Source: a virus. From it: 59,927 nucleotides of DNA. Shown here in pieces: positions 22,043 through 31,370 of this stretch (its first letter is position 1; each line of letters starts with the position of its first letter). The notes under the pieces were generated by a model, which was not told the DNA's origin, searched no databases, and saw only the letters and a program-made list of their open reading frames with translations. Both the position numbers and the translations under genes were made by a program. Location: positions 1-59,927 of IMG/VR virus record IMGVR_UViG_3300044535_002945; one strand, written 5' to 3'.

Positions 22043-22354
22043 ATGAAAAAGTTAATGTTGGTAATAGTTGGTTTGTTTATCACAACCTCTGCATATGCAG
22101 GAGGTTGGGGAGTTAGTGTAAACATTGGAATTCCTTTTTATACCCCAGCTCCTGTAGTTTATACTCCCGCTCCTGTAGTTTATACAACACCTGTTTATTT
22201 GCCAAGACAGGTAATATATTCCCCTGCTCCTGTTGTATATGTTCCAGCTCCTGCTCCGGTTGTATATCCAACTCCTATTGGAATTGTTTGCCCAACCCCT
22301 GTAACTGTGTATTTCCCTGCTACTTTTCATCACTATCACCACTTTAGACATTAA
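22043..22354 (+). CDS. Secreted Pro/Val/Tyr repeat protein
   Basis: 103 residues from MKKLMLVIVG. A signal peptide (1-19) ends at SAYA, before GGWG. The mature part is repeats of TPAPVVYTPAPVVYTTP and YSPAPVVYVPAPAPVVYPTP, then a His-rich end (HHYHHFRH). The repeats resemble low-complexity extracellular proteins that aggregate or bind surfaces; the Pro-rich sequence could also be a substrate for prolyl hydroxylation. An earlier ATG (22037) is in frame, but the AATAAATA box at 22026-22033 and the typical MKK signal start favour this one. Function unknown. Confidence 0.65.
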   Translation: MKKLMLVIVGLFITTSAYAGGWGVSVNIGIPFYTPAPVVYTPAPVVYTTPVYLPRQVIYSPAPVVYVPAPAPVVYPTPIGIVCPTPVTVYFPATFHHYHHFRH

Positions 22355-22375
22355 TCTAAGTTTTAACACAAAATA

Positions 22376-22418
22376 AACCCGTTGTTCTCCGTCACTATAA
22401 CAGGGAGACAACGGGTTT
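22376..22418. terminator. Bidirectional rho-independent terminator
   Basis: Long inverted repeat AACCCGTTGT...ACAACGGGTT with internal CTCC/GGGAG pairing, between two convergent genes (22354 and 22437). A/T-rich sequence flanks both sides. It ends the plus-strand gene and the minus-strand fibre operon. Confidence 0.88.
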
Positions 22419-22436
22419 TATCTTGTTTTAATGTTC

Positions 22437-23219
22437 TCACTTATACCAACCAGTTAACGACATTCTATGCTTCTGTACGTGGTGAGAAACCTGAGTGACA
22501 CTATGAGGAGTAACATAATCTCCAACTCTAAAGCAAACAAACTTGTTAAAGCTAGGAACAATGGTTTTTAGCACGTTTCTATCCTTATCTTGAGCTGTAA
22601 ATAAGCCACCGTAGTCAGGTCTCCAATCCTTAGTAAGATGATAGACAAAGGCTAGTTTACCATTCATATCATCAGAATGGGTATTAAGGAAGCAGCCTTG
22701 AGAGTATTTGCTAGTAAAAATTGTAAAGGGAGCAACAATATTCAGTGTATTACCAGTAATAGCATTTAAAAACACTATAAACTCAGGAGCGCTAAAGAAT
22801 CTAGTTAGCTGACATTCTTGACAAACACAATCTACTGGGTGATCATTAAAAGATCTATAGAAGAAATATGCAAATTTACCCTCCCCATTAGCCTTATGAG
22901 CTGCCTCGTATGTAATTTTAATTGCAGCCTGATTATCAGGAGTGTTTTGAAAACGATCTCCTTGATTATACTCATCATAGATCTCAGTGTTAGTTACATA
23001 ATTTTTAAATATGGCTGGCACACTTGAGGAAGACCACCATTCTGAAGGATACAGTTCATTATAAAAATAATGCATATGATCAGCAGTAGCAGCATCTAAA
23101 AATTCAGGAATTTCTAATCTGCCAGTAGATTTAAATGTACTAGCTAGTTCCTGAATAATGAGATTTGGATTAATTTTAGGCTGGATTACCTTTCCAATAT
23201 CCTGATGTAATACCGTCAT
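22437..23219 (-). CDS. 2-oxoglutarate/Fe(II) oxygenase, prolyl-4-hydroxylase-like
   Basis: A 260-residue protein. The C-terminal jelly-roll carries the iron ligands HSD (His181, Asp183) in LNTHSDDMNG and His239 in TPHSVTQV. The 2-oxoglutarate-binding Arg is Arg252 in HRMSLTGWYK, the spacing of the P4H/PKHD family. The N-terminal ~140 residues are helical and carry a Cys cluster (CVCQEC). It is the last gene of the fibre operon, 41 bases after the fibre-assembly gene, and a terminator follows. In the collagen-like protein of the same operon Pro sits at the Y position of Gly-X-Pro triplets, which is the position hydroxylated by collagen P4H. A possible weak promoter (TTGATT-N16-TACATA) lies just upstream. 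Substrate is inferred from context. Confidence 0.8.
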   Translation of the reverse strand: MTVLHQDIGKVIQPKINPNLIIQELASTFKSTGRLEIPEFLDAATADHMHYFYNELYPSEWWSSSSVPAIFKNYVTNTEIYDEYNQGDRFQNTPDNQAAIKITYEAAHKANGEGKFAYFFYRSFNDHPVDCVCQECQLTRFFSAPEFIVFLNAITGNTLNIVAPFTIFTSKYSQGCFLNTHSDDMNGKLAFVYHLTKDWRPDYGGLFTAQDKDRNVLKTIVPSFNKFVCFRVGDYVTPHSVTQVSHHVQKHRMSLTGWYK

Positions 23220-23260
23220 ACAAAATATGTATATTATTTTCGATTGAAATCAATTAACAT

Positions 23261-23722
23261 TTAGCGCGCTGGTGGAGCAGCGGGACTTACTGGCCATAGG
23301 ATATTATCCAGATCTTCTGTGTATTGAGGTAAATCCCTTAAGGCTTGTCTATACTGTCTCCAAGCAAATTTTTTATCTTCTGAATATGTTTCCCACCTAT
23401 CAATAGTTACGTAATTATCAGATGCATTTAAAAGATCATTACGATACTGTCTGACTTTTAAAAGCTTGTCTGATTTAATTTCTTCTTCTGTTTTTGCAAA
23501 CACTACAACAGTATAAACTAAATTATCTACTAACACTGGTTTATCCAACAAATTAAAAATTTGCGTTTCTGGATTGTATGGTAATGTGTCAATAACTCTA
23601 TACAAGTTATTTTCTTGTAAAAATGAATCTGGTACACCAGTATCTGGAAAAGATACATGAGGATACATTTCATAAATATTTTGTATTGTAATATTATTGT
23701 CGATTATTGTTGCTACTTTCAT
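23261..23722 (-). CDS. Tail-fibre assembly chaperone-like protein
   Basis: A 153-residue protein. KVRQYRNDLLNASDNYVTID, WRQYRQALRDLPQY and the final WPVSPAAPPAR match the C-terminal pattern of phage tail-fibre assembly/tail chaperone proteins (R-x-R-x-x-L-L-x-x-S-D and Y-R-Q-A-L-R-D). It lies 4 bases after the Gly-rich protein gene and 41 bases before the oxygenase gene, within the fibre operon. Probable role: help trimerise or attach the collagen-like fibre. Confidence 0.72.
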   Translation of the reverse strand: MKVATIIDNNITIQNIYEMYPHVSFPDTGVPDSFLQENNLYRVIDTLPYNPETQIFNLLDKPVLVDNLVYTVVVFAKTEEEIKSDKLLKVRQYRNDLLNASDNYVTIDRWETYSEDKKFAWRQYRQALRDLPQYTEDLDNILWPVSPAAPPAR

Positions 23723-23726
23723 AATT

Positions 23727-24542
23727 TTAATTATAAGTTATTCTGACTTGACCTCTTCCACCATCACCACCAGTTCCTGCGGTATTTGTATTTGTACCTC
23801 CTGCACAAACTGCATTTTGACTTGACCATCCCATACCACCAGCTCCTCCAGGAACTCCACCATTACCTCCTGCATTATTATATGAACCACCCCCTCCACC
23901 TCCTCCGTTGACAGTACTTTGTCCATTTCCACCTGAATTGGAACCTCCACCTCCACACCCTCCCGCTGCACCGCTTCCAGAAGCGCCTCCCGCTGCACCG
24001 CTTCCACCAGTTCCATTGACTCCATTTGCAGTTGTTCCTGCTGATCCTCCTCCACCACCTTCTGGACCACCACCTCCTGATCCGCCAATATATCTTATTG
24101 TGCCAATAGAATTAGCTAATTGAGTTGAATTATTTGGTATTGTAGTTGGATGTGTTGCTCCACCAACCGCTTTACAGCCAGTAGTTGAAGACGTAGGTAC
24201 AGAGTTAGAATTATAATTTACCCAACTATCACCACCTGCTGTTGCACTTGATGAACCAGTACCAACTCCTCCAGCTCCAACAGTATAATAAAAAATATTC
24301 CCACCACTTATTCCTGTAATAGTAGATCTTGCATAAGCTCCTCCCGCACCAGTTCCAGTACTTATATCACCTCCAGTGCTTCCTCCTCCTCCACCCCAAG
24401 CTTCTACAACTGCGCTTGTGGCTCCAGATGGAACGGTACTTGAACCAGAACCTACACTTAGTACTAAAACTTCTACTGGTGTAAAACCACCGCCACCTTT
24501 ACTTCTTATTAATGGTCCGCGACCAGAACCTATAGTAGCCAT
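23727..24542 (-). CDS. Gly-rich fibre-tip adhesin-like protein
   Basis: A 271-residue protein, overwhelmingly Gly/Ser/Asn/Thr. VPSGATSAVVEAWGGGGGS is the start of a glycine-rich fibre domain that recurs in phage adhesins; long GGGG and GAAGG runs follow and the end is GGDGGRGQVRITYN. The pattern resembles polyglycine-II-type receptor-binding tips such as those of some T-even phage gp38-like adhesins. It lies 5 bases after the collagen-like fibre gene. Likely a receptor-binding tip or tip-cap of that fibre; binding partner unknown. Confidence 0.7.
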   Translation of the reverse strand: MATIGSGRGPLIRSKGGGGFTPVEVLVLSVGSGSSTVPSGATSAVVEAWGGGGGSTGGDISTGTGAGGAYARSTITGISGGNIFYYTVGAGGVGTGSSSATAGGDSWVNYNSNSVPTSSTTGCKAVGGATHPTTIPNNSTQLANSIGTIRYIGGSGGGGPEGGGGGSAGTTANGVNGTGGSGAAGGASGSGAAGGCGGGGSNSGGNGQSTVNGGGGGGGSYNNAGGNGGVPGGAGGMGWSSQNAVCAGGTNTNTAGTGGDGGRGQVRITYN

Positions 24543-24547
24543 AAAAA

Positions 24548-27500
24548 TTAAAAATTTTGACCTCCGTTAAAACCATACCAGTTTGTACCGTCATATATAA
24601 AGCTAAAAATATCAAATTTAGTATTTGTTGTTGTTAGAGTTGGTGCTGTACCTCCTGGCCACTTAACAGAAACCCCACCAAAGGACCAGGTTATTGTGAA
24701 TACAGAACCATTAGGTATTGTTATTATTGTAAATGAATTTGCCCTACCTGCAGTTAGATTACTAATAGTAAAGCTAGTGACGCTAGCATTAAGAGTAAGA
24801 CGCGCAACGGTTGTTGTGTTAAGATCTATAGTAACAACCCCAGCTGAAGGGGAAACATTATTGAAAGTTTCCTTAACACCTCTTATATTACTTACTGCAG
24901 ATATTGTAACTGTTGTACCATCATCAGTCATTGAAGAATTTGCAACTGTTGTAGAGCTGCTAAATTTCGCAATTGTGTTAGTGGTTCCACCTGATACTCC
25001 AGCACCAGGCTGACCTGAGAAGCCTGGTAAACCAGATGTACCAGGTAAACCAGATGCTCCAGGTAAACCGCTATGACCGGGTAAACCGCTATGACCAGGC
25101 TGACCTGAGAAGCCAGGTAAACCAGAAACACCAGGTAAACCGCTATGGCCAGGTAAACCTACAGCACCAGGTAAACCAGAAAAACCAGAAACACCAGAAA
25201 CACCAGGTAAACCGCTATGACCAGGTAAACCTACAGCACCAGGTAAACCAGATTCACCAGGTAAACCAGATGCACCAGGTAAACCAGATGATGTTCCACC
25301 AACAATTAATGCTGCAGAAAAATATGTACCGCTTCCTTCAGTATTGCCTTGTTGGATGTCTTGTGTTCCAGTATCTGCAGTAAAAACGGTAAAATCTAAA
25401 TAGTCAGCACCACCATTGAGAAAGATTATCTTTGTTAAGATTTGAGAAATACCAATACCAGCTTGTAATGAATGTTGGCTAATACCCATTTGGGTTGTAC
25501 CATTCTTACGTATTTGAATATTAGTTTGGTTAGTTGTAGTAACATCTGCTGCGCCCCACCATACAGCAAAAGTTATTTCATAATAACCTTCAACGGTTGG
25601 TTTGAATTGATATGTAGAGGCATTCCACCAGTTTTGTGGGTCAAAATAATCAACAAATTGGACTACTGTATCAGCTCCAGCTGTTATTGTTTGAGTAGAA
25701 GAATTCAACTTCCCGCTTGCTACATAATTGCTTACAGTTAATTGACCACCATCTTTACCTGGCAAACCACTTGCTCCAGGAAGACCAGAGACTCCAGGAG
25801 GACCGCTAATACCTGGAGCACCGGAGACACCAGGAGGACCGCTAATTCCAGGAGTACCACTAATACCAGGACCACCACTAATACCAGGTAACCCACTGTA
25901 ACCAGGCAGACCGCTATCGCCTGACAATCCAACCATACCTGGCAAACCACTAACACCTGGCAAACCACTACCACCTAAAGCTCCGCTGATACCTGGTGCT
26001 CCACTAATACCAGGACCACCGCTAACACCAGGACCACCGCTAACACCAGGACCACCGCTAACACCAGGCAGACCGCTATCGCCTGGCAGACCACTAAAGC
26101 CAGGCAGACCACTGTGGCCAGGTAAACCGCTAATACCTGGCAGACCACTGTGGCCAGGTAAACCGCTAATACCTGGCAGACCACTGTAGCCAGACAAACC
26201 GCTAGCGCCAGGTAACCCACTAATACCAGGAGTTCCGCTTATACCAGGAAGACCGCTGTTACCTGTTGCACCAATTGGAGTAATACTGAAGGAATAATTT
26301 GTCTCTCCCTCTGAATAAAGAGAAACTGTATTAGTATTATTACCATTATTTACAGCTTTAATTTCAACATACAATCGATCATTTAATAATGCAGATGCCC
26401 CATTAAAGAACGAGTCTGAAAGTTGCATCTGTGGTGTAGTGTTTGAAACAACAGCAACAGGAGCAGTTGATAATAAATAGGTTAAGGTGCCTAAATTAGT
26501 GTTGTATCGGTAAACTTGAGCATATACATCAAAAATTGTATTGTTACCACCTCTTACACAGTGCAAATAAAATGCCCAAATACCAGGTGTAATGAATGTT
26601 AAATAAGGGTCGTTCTCTGGAGTAATGAAACTTTGAATAACACCTGTTTCACTGGCACTTAAAGTTATTGTATCAACTGTCTGTGCTAAAAGTACTGGAG
26701 TTGTACTCCACTCTTTCCAACCAGATAAAGATGTAACTGAGTTGTTTAAGTAATACGTTGCACCACCAGCAATACCTCTTGCTCCTGGTAAACCACTTGC
26801 TCCTGGTAAACCACTAATACCAGGAACACCGCTAATACCTGGAGTACCGGAGACACCAGGAGTACCACTAATACCAGACAACCCGCTTGCTCCTGTAGTA
26901 CCACTATCCCCTGACTGTCCGCTTGCTCCAGGAAGACCAGAGACACCAGGAACCCCGCTAATACCTGGAGTACCGGAGACACCAGGAACCCCGCTAATAC
27001 CTGGAGTACCGGAGACACCAGGAACCCCGCTAATACCTGGAGTACCGGAGACACCAGGAACCCCGCTAATACCTGGAGTACCGTAGACCCCAGGAGTGCC
27101 GCTGATACCTGGTACTCCAGATTCTCCAGGAAGACCAGAGACACCTAGCAAACCACTTGCTCCAGGAAGACCAGAGTCACCAGGAGTGCCGCTGATACCT
27201 GGTACTCCAGATTCTCCTGTAGTACCACTAATACCTGGCAAACCACTTGCTCCAGGAAGACCAGAGACCCCAGGAGGGCCGCTAATACCTGGAGCACCGG
27301 AGACCCCAGGAACCCCGCTGATACCAGGAGTACCACTAATACCAAGACCACCGCTAGCACCTGGTAGACCGCTAGCACCTGGTAGACCGCTTATTCCAGG
27401 GGTTCCAGAGTCTCCTGGTGTTCCACTAATTCCAGGAACACCAGAATCTCCTGGAAAACCTCTTGCTCCAGGAAGACCGCTAATACCTGGAACACCGCTA

Positions 27501-28705
27501 ATACCTGGAAAACCACTATCTCCAGGAATTCCGTTAGTCCCTGGCAAACCACTTGCTCCTGGAGTACCACTAATACCAGGGATGCCGCTAAATCCAGGTA
27601 AACCGCTAATACCCTGAGTACCTACTGTACCAGGTAAGCCGCTAATGCCTGGAGAGCCGCTAATGCCTTGCAAACCACTATCCCCTGGAGAGCCACTAAT
27701 GCCTGGCAAACCACTATCTCCAGGCTTGCCGCTCAACCCACTTGTTCCAGGCAACCCACTTTCTCCTGAGGTTCCTGATGGGCCTTGAACACCTGGTAAT
27801 CCACTAGCGCCAGGATTGCCTGAAGTTCCTGGAGTACCACTAATTCCGGGTATTCCTGATATTCCTGGAAGACCACTAATACCAGGAATACCTGAAATAC
27901 CAGGAGCCCCAGATATACCTTGAATACCAGGTAGACCGCTTGCTCCTGGTGTACCAGAGATGCCTGGTGTACCAGAGATGCCTGGTATGCCACTAATACC
28001 CGGTACACCACTTATGCCTGGTGTACCAGAGATGCCTGGTATGCCGCTAGTGCCAAGGAGACCGCTTGCTCCTGGTAACCCACTTGCTCCAGGAAGACCA
28101 CTTGCGCCAGGCAGCCCACTTGCGCCTGGAATACCAGAGATACCGGGCGTTCCACTAATACCAGGAGTACCAGAGATACCCGGAATACCGCTAATGCCTG
28201 GTACACCACTTGCTCCTGGTAACCCACTTGCTCCAGGAAGACCGCTTGCTCCAGGCAAGCCACTGGCTCCTGGTAGTCCGCTAGCTCCAGGCAGTCCGCT
28301 GAAACCAGGAGTTCCGCTAATACCAGGAATACCGGAGATACCAGGAATACCGGAGATACCAGGAGAGCCAGGTAAACCACTAGCTCCAGATTCTCCAGGG
28401 GCTCCTATTTTACCGGCAGTTGTAACATAAAATTTACCAGCTGAAAGTGCTAAGACTGAGAGTGGGTCTACTAGAGTATCAAGTCCAGATGCATCTATAT
28501 CTGGGGTATTAATTACAAAGTTTGAAGCAGATAACGTAGAATGTATAGTCATCTCGTTAGTATTACCATCTGCTGTAAACATTGACCCGCTTGGTCCTTC
28601 TAAGATTGCTACACCAGCGTCGCTTGAAGAAAGATATACAGTGTTTGTAGCTACTCCTGAGAAAGATATTACCGCTACTCCTGGTATTACTTGTATGTCT
28701 GCCAT
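24548..28705 (-). CDS. Collagen-like tail fibre, 1385 aa
   Basis: A long fibre. An N-terminal domain (~1-105) is followed by Gly-X-Y repeats over ~105-645, ~812-985 and ~1140-1230, broken by two non-collagen beta-rich domains (~648-812 and ~987-1140). The second of these resembles a C1q/TNF-like jelly roll. The C-terminal domain (1232-1385) ends KFDIFSFIYDGTNWYGFNGG, a common fibre-end pattern. The triplets mainly alternate Gly-X-Pro with Gly-X-Ser, so Pro falls at the Y position. The fibre should form a triple helix and reach out to the host surface. It is the first gene of an operon with the Gly-rich tip, the assembly chaperone and the prolyl-hydroxylase-like enzyme. Confidence 0.88.
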   Translation of the reverse strand: MADIQVIPGVAVISFSGVATNTVYLSSSDAGVAILEGPSGSMFTADGNTNEMTIHSTLSASNFVINTPDIDASGLDTLVDPLSVLALSAGKFYVTTAGKIGAPGESGASGLPGSPGISGIPGISGIPGISGTPGFSGLPGASGLPGASGLPGASGLPGASGLPGASGVPGISGIPGISGTPGISGTPGISGIPGASGLPGASGLPGASGLPGASGLLGTSGIPGISGTPGISGVPGISGIPGISGTPGISGTPGASGLPGIQGISGAPGISGIPGISGLPGISGIPGISGTPGTSGNPGASGLPGVQGPSGTSGESGLPGTSGLSGKPGDSGLPGISGSPGDSGLQGISGSPGISGLPGTVGTQGISGLPGFSGIPGISGTPGASGLPGTNGIPGDSGFPGISGVPGISGLPGARGFPGDSGVPGISGTPGDSGTPGISGLPGASGLPGASGGLGISGTPGISGVPGVSGAPGISGPPGVSGLPGASGLPGISGTTGESGVPGISGTPGDSGLPGASGLLGVSGLPGESGVPGISGTPGVYGTPGISGVPGVSGTPGISGVPGVSGTPGISGVPGVSGTPGISGVPGVSGLPGASGQSGDSGTTGASGLSGISGTPGVSGTPGISGVPGISGLPGASGLPGARGIAGGATYYLNNSVTSLSGWKEWSTTPVLLAQTVDTITLSASETGVIQSFITPENDPYLTFITPGIWAFYLHCVRGGNNTIFDVYAQVYRYNTNLGTLTYLLSTAPVAVVSNTTPQMQLSDSFFNGASALLNDRLYVEIKAVNNGNNTNTVSLYSEGETNYSFSITPIGATGNSGLPGISGTPGISGLPGASGLSGYSGLPGISGLPGHSGLPGISGLPGHSGLPGFSGLPGDSGLPGVSGGPGVSGGPGVSGGPGISGAPGISGALGGSGLPGVSGLPGMVGLSGDSGLPGYSGLPGISGGPGISGTPGISGPPGVSGAPGISGPPGVSGLPGASGLPGKDGGQLTVSNYVASGKLNSSTQTITAGADTVVQFVDYFDPQNWWNASTYQFKPTVEGYYEITFAVWWGAADVTTTNQTNIQIRKNGTTQMGISQHSLQAGIGISQILTKIIFLNGGADYLDFTVFTADTGTQDIQQGNTEGSGTYFSAALIVGGTSSGLPGASGLPGESGLPGAVGLPGHSGLPGVSGVSGFSGLPGAVGLPGHSGLPGVSGLPGFSGQPGHSGLPGHSGLPGASGLPGTSGLPGFSGQPGAGVSGGTTNTIAKFSSSTTVANSSMTDDGTTVTISAVSNIRGVKETFNNVSPSAGVVTIDLNTTTVARLTLNASVTSFTISNLTAGRANSFTIITIPNGSVFTITWSFGGVSVKWPGGTAPTLTTTNTKFDIFSFIYDGTNWYGFNGGQNF
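25015..28395 (-). repeat. Collagen Gly-X-Y coding repeats
   Basis: Tandem 9-18 base periodicity, from codons for triplets such as Gly-Leu-Pro, Gly-Ile-Ser and Gly-Val-Pro, interrupted at about 25285-25745 and 26270-26760 by the two non-collagen domains. Such repetitive DNA can recombine or slip, changing fibre length. Confidence 0.85.
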
Positions 28706-28716
28706 ATTAGTGAAAA

Positions 28717-28724
28717 TATTTATT
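28717..28724 (-). promoter_or_regulatory. Late promoter box AATAAATA for the fibre operon
   Basis: AATAAATA 11 bases before the ATG at 28705. It is the only late box before the four-gene operon. Confidence 0.5.
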
Positions 28725-28761
28725 GAAAACCAACAGGTTTAATGGTAATTACTTATTACAT

Positions 28762-29238
28762 ATGTTTGTTTTTACACTAGTAGATAACAACGAATTAGAG
28801 CATGCTATACCTTTTTATTACCGATCCAAAAGATTGGGGTTTAACGAGCGTCTAAACTTTATTTTTAACGATAAAGAAGTGCATAGAACCTTTAAAATGC
28901 TAAGACTTAAGTCAAATATTCACTTACATGAAAGTCTAGAGCACAGCTTTTTAGCTGGGTTCCTCACTAAACCTCAGCAGTTTTTGTATATAGATGTTAA
29001 AACAGTGCTAACTAAAGACCCTTCAGTGTTGTTTCAAGATGCCTTGACTAGAAGTGAAATTGTTTATTATGAGTATAAAAACAACTATAAGTTGTTTGGA
29101 GCTAACTATAATAGCAACTTTAAATTTTATTACCCTGATTTGTTAGATGATTACGAACTATATCTACAAAAAAATGAGGGTAACATTTACACGTTACCCT
29201 CTTGCGGTTTAACTACAACTGAAACTATTAAGAGTTAA
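28762..29238 (+). CDS. Hypothetical protein, glycosyltransferase-like (putative)
   Basis: 158 residues from the ATG at 28762; an upstream TTG start is unlikely. MFVFTLVDNNELEHAIPFYY opens a compact alpha/beta fold. FLYIDVKTVLTKDPSVLFQD echoes the strand with a divalent-metal acidic motif and the kdPs-lf pattern of GT8-type transferases. It is divergent from the fibre operon and its end overlaps the convergent reductase gene by 11 bases. A role in sugar transfer is suggested but weak; the fold could be another nucleotide-sugar enzyme. Confidence 0.45.
   Translation: MFVFTLVDNNELEHAIPFYYRSKRLGFNERLNFIFNDKEVHRTFKMLRLKSNIHLHESLEHSFLAGFLTKPQQFLYIDVKTVLTKDPSVLFQDALTRSEIVYYEYKNNYKLFGANYNSNFKFYYPDLLDDYELYLQKNEGNIYTLPSCGLTTTETIKS
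29168..29201 (-). terminator. Rho-independent terminator
   Basis: GAGGGTAAC (minus strand, 29193-29201) pairs with GTTACCCTC (29176-29184) around 8 bases, followed by a T run (29168-29174). It stops the ribonucleotide reductase transcript; it overlaps the end of the plus-strand gene 28762-29238. Confidence 0.8.
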
Positions 29239-31351
29239 AGACAAACTCACAGGCATTACCAGCACAGGCAACAGTAGCCTGAACAGACGTCTCATCCTCA
29301 TTTTCTTGTAGCTTGGTATAGTCTACACTACTCATGTTTTTGATAATAGCCTCATACTTCTGCTTGTCAGCCTCAGTAGATACTGATTCATTAGGTGCTT
29401 GAGCATAGAGCTTATCACCAAAGTCAGGCAACAACGACACAGCACAGAAGTACTGACGATTATCAAACAAGTACTTGGTCACAAAGTCCCATTCGTCATC
29501 CTTGACGCTAACAGTACAGCTAACGTTATGATGAATAGGCTTCTCATAATCGTTAGTTCCAGGGATAACCCAGTTTGTCTGAGTAGACTTGATGTACTCC
29601 AAGTGCTGCTTAGCGGACAAGTCCCCCTTAACAATAGCCTCTGGGCTAACCTCAATAGGGAAGCAAACAACGTCGTCAGTCTTATTAGCAGACCAAACGC
29701 TAGGTTCGCACATATGAGAATTGTACATCTTGAAGAACTGATAAACATTATCAATCTTGTTCATCTGCACTCTACGGAAGTACTTGCGAGAGTGATGAGG
29801 GTGAATACCAGAAGCAGACTCTAGTACAAGGCTAGAGGTTCCTTCAGGCTTGATACAAGTAACACGAGCAGCCTGCTTGATACCAATCTTGTCAGCCCAA
29901 ACACGATTAGTCTCTACAGCAGCAGCACTGGCAAGGTTCTGACAGTCGGGATCAAGCAACACACTAGGATTATCCATCATGCCAGTAATAGATACACCCA
30001 AAAGAGCCTCGTCATCAGTAAGCTTCTTAGCAGCATTGCTAAGATACTTAAAGTCAGTATATGCAGCCTGTAAAGTACCAATCAAAGAAGCAGCTCTAGA
30101 AGCCTCAATAAAGTCCTGCTTAGTCTTAACCTTGGCTCCATTGATAGAAGTCAAGTTACAGAACTGAACACCACAAACACCATCTTCAGTAACAGGAACG
30201 AATGAAATCTCAAAGCAAGGATTCAACAATTGCTGAGGATGATCTGCAAATACGAACCCAGGTTCACCATACTGACGAGTGCGTTCAATGATCTTGCGAA
30301 AGTCTTCCAGAGTAGTCTGATTTCGCAAAAGAAGAATACTGTTGTTAGAACGAGCGCGCTGAGGTTCAATATGATGCCAACCAATCATCATATCCTTGGT
30401 AATTGTATTCTGATATTCCCACTCAGAAACAGTAACTTCATACTCTTTCTTGTTAACAATAACCTTGCCAGAGTATTGACCATTGTCTTCCTTATGGAAC
30501 TTAGAGTGCTTAGTTATTGCAAAGTTAGTCTTTGCATTGAGCATGTCTTCATCTTCCTTCATGAAGATAACAGAAGTAGCAGAACGACGAATACCACCAG
30601 AAAGAACAGCATCAGAACAATGCATCAAGATATCATAAGCATCAACAGAGCGAAGACGAGCATGCTCTTGCTTCTCAATCAAATGATCCAAGAAATCCTT
30701 GATCTTCTTGTGAGCAGACTTAAGACCTCTGTAACCAGGAGCCTTGCCACCACCAGTCTTAATCTTTGCACCTTCTGGACGAATCTTGCTATAGTCGAAA
30801 ACAATCTTACGACCAGACAAGGCATTGTTACGAGTATAACAATTCAACAAGACTTCGACTGAATCAGCCCAACCTTCAATAGTATCCTGCACAGTATAAG
30901 TAACAACCGTTCCTGTCTTATCTGCTGCAGTAACCAAGTCGGGCAAGCGGTCCAAGAAGGTCTTGGAGAGACCAATCCCAACACCACAACCACACAAAAG
31001 TAGGTAAAAGATCTCAGAAAAGCTTCTCACTGAGTCTACGTGGCGAACCGCACAGTTAAAAAGGCGGGCGTTGTGAGCGAAAACAGCCTTGCCACCGAAT
31101 TGCATAGAACGCATAGAAGGAACAACCTTCTTGGCACGAACATAATCAAAGGCCTCTGAAATCAGCTTCTTATCTTCTACAGAAAGATGCTTAAACTTTT
31201 GCAAATGCATAGACTCGACTCGACCGATTGTCTCATCCCAAGTCTCACGTCTCTTATTCTTCTCGTTGTAACGAGCGTATTTCGTAGTAAAAACAAAACG
31301 AGCGATTTCTTCGAGCCCGTTTACCGGTTTATTTTCAGTTGTAGTTCCCAT
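29228..31351 (-). CDS. nrdJ: Adenosylcobalamin-dependent ribonucleotide reductase (class II)
   Basis: A 707-residue monomeric class II reductase. The features are Cys100 in LFNC, NPCFEISF with radical Cys379 and Glu381, the partner Cys398 in VQFCNLTS, and a C-terminal Cys-x4-Cys (CAGNAC), matching the redox pairs of Lactobacillus-type ribonucleoside triphosphate reductase. No diiron small-subunit gene is nearby, which fits a B12-dependent enzyme. It makes dNTPs for phage replication without oxygen dependence. Its codon use is visibly richer in G/C at third positions than the neighbouring fibre genes, suggesting early or high expression. A short hairpin lies in the leader at 31371-31390, and a terminator follows the gene. 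Confidence 0.93.
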   Translation of the reverse strand: MGTTTENKPVNGLEEIARFVFTTKYARYNEKNKRRETWDETIGRVESMHLQKFKHLSVEDKKLISEAFDYVRAKKVVPSMRSMQFGGKAVFAHNARLFNCAVRHVDSVRSFSEIFYLLLCGCGVGIGLSKTFLDRLPDLVTAADKTGTVVTYTVQDTIEGWADSVEVLLNCYTRNNALSGRKIVFDYSKIRPEGAKIKTGGGKAPGYRGLKSAHKKIKDFLDHLIEKQEHARLRSVDAYDILMHCSDAVLSGGIRRSATSVIFMKEDEDMLNAKTNFAITKHSKFHKEDNGQYSGKVIVNKKEYEVTVSEWEYQNTITKDMMIGWHHIEPQRARSNNSILLLRNQTTLEDFRKIIERTRQYGEPGFVFADHPQQLLNPCFEISFVPVTEDGVCGVQFCNLTSINGAKVKTKQDFIEASRAASLIGTLQAAYTDFKYLSNAAKKLTDDEALLGVSITGMMDNPSVLLDPDCQNLASAAAVETNRVWADKIGIKQAARVTCIKPEGTSSLVLESASGIHPHHSRKYFRRVQMNKIDNVYQFFKMYNSHMCEPSVWSANKTDDVVCFPIEVSPEAIVKGDLSAKQHLEYIKSTQTNWVIPGTNDYEKPIHHNVSCTVSVKDDEWDFVTKYLFDNRQYFCAVSLLPDFGDKLYAQAPNESVSTEADKQKYEAIIKNMSSVDYTKLQENEDETSVQATVACAGNACEFVFNS

Positions 31352-31370
31352 ATAGTTTAGATGAAGAAAA

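Noticed and set aside
27096-28430. Long plus-strand open frames opposite the collagen-like fibre gene
   Set aside because: They are the complement of the Gly-X-Y repeats, giving Pro/Gly-rich nonsense without starts or functional domains; the minus-strand fibre explains the sequence.
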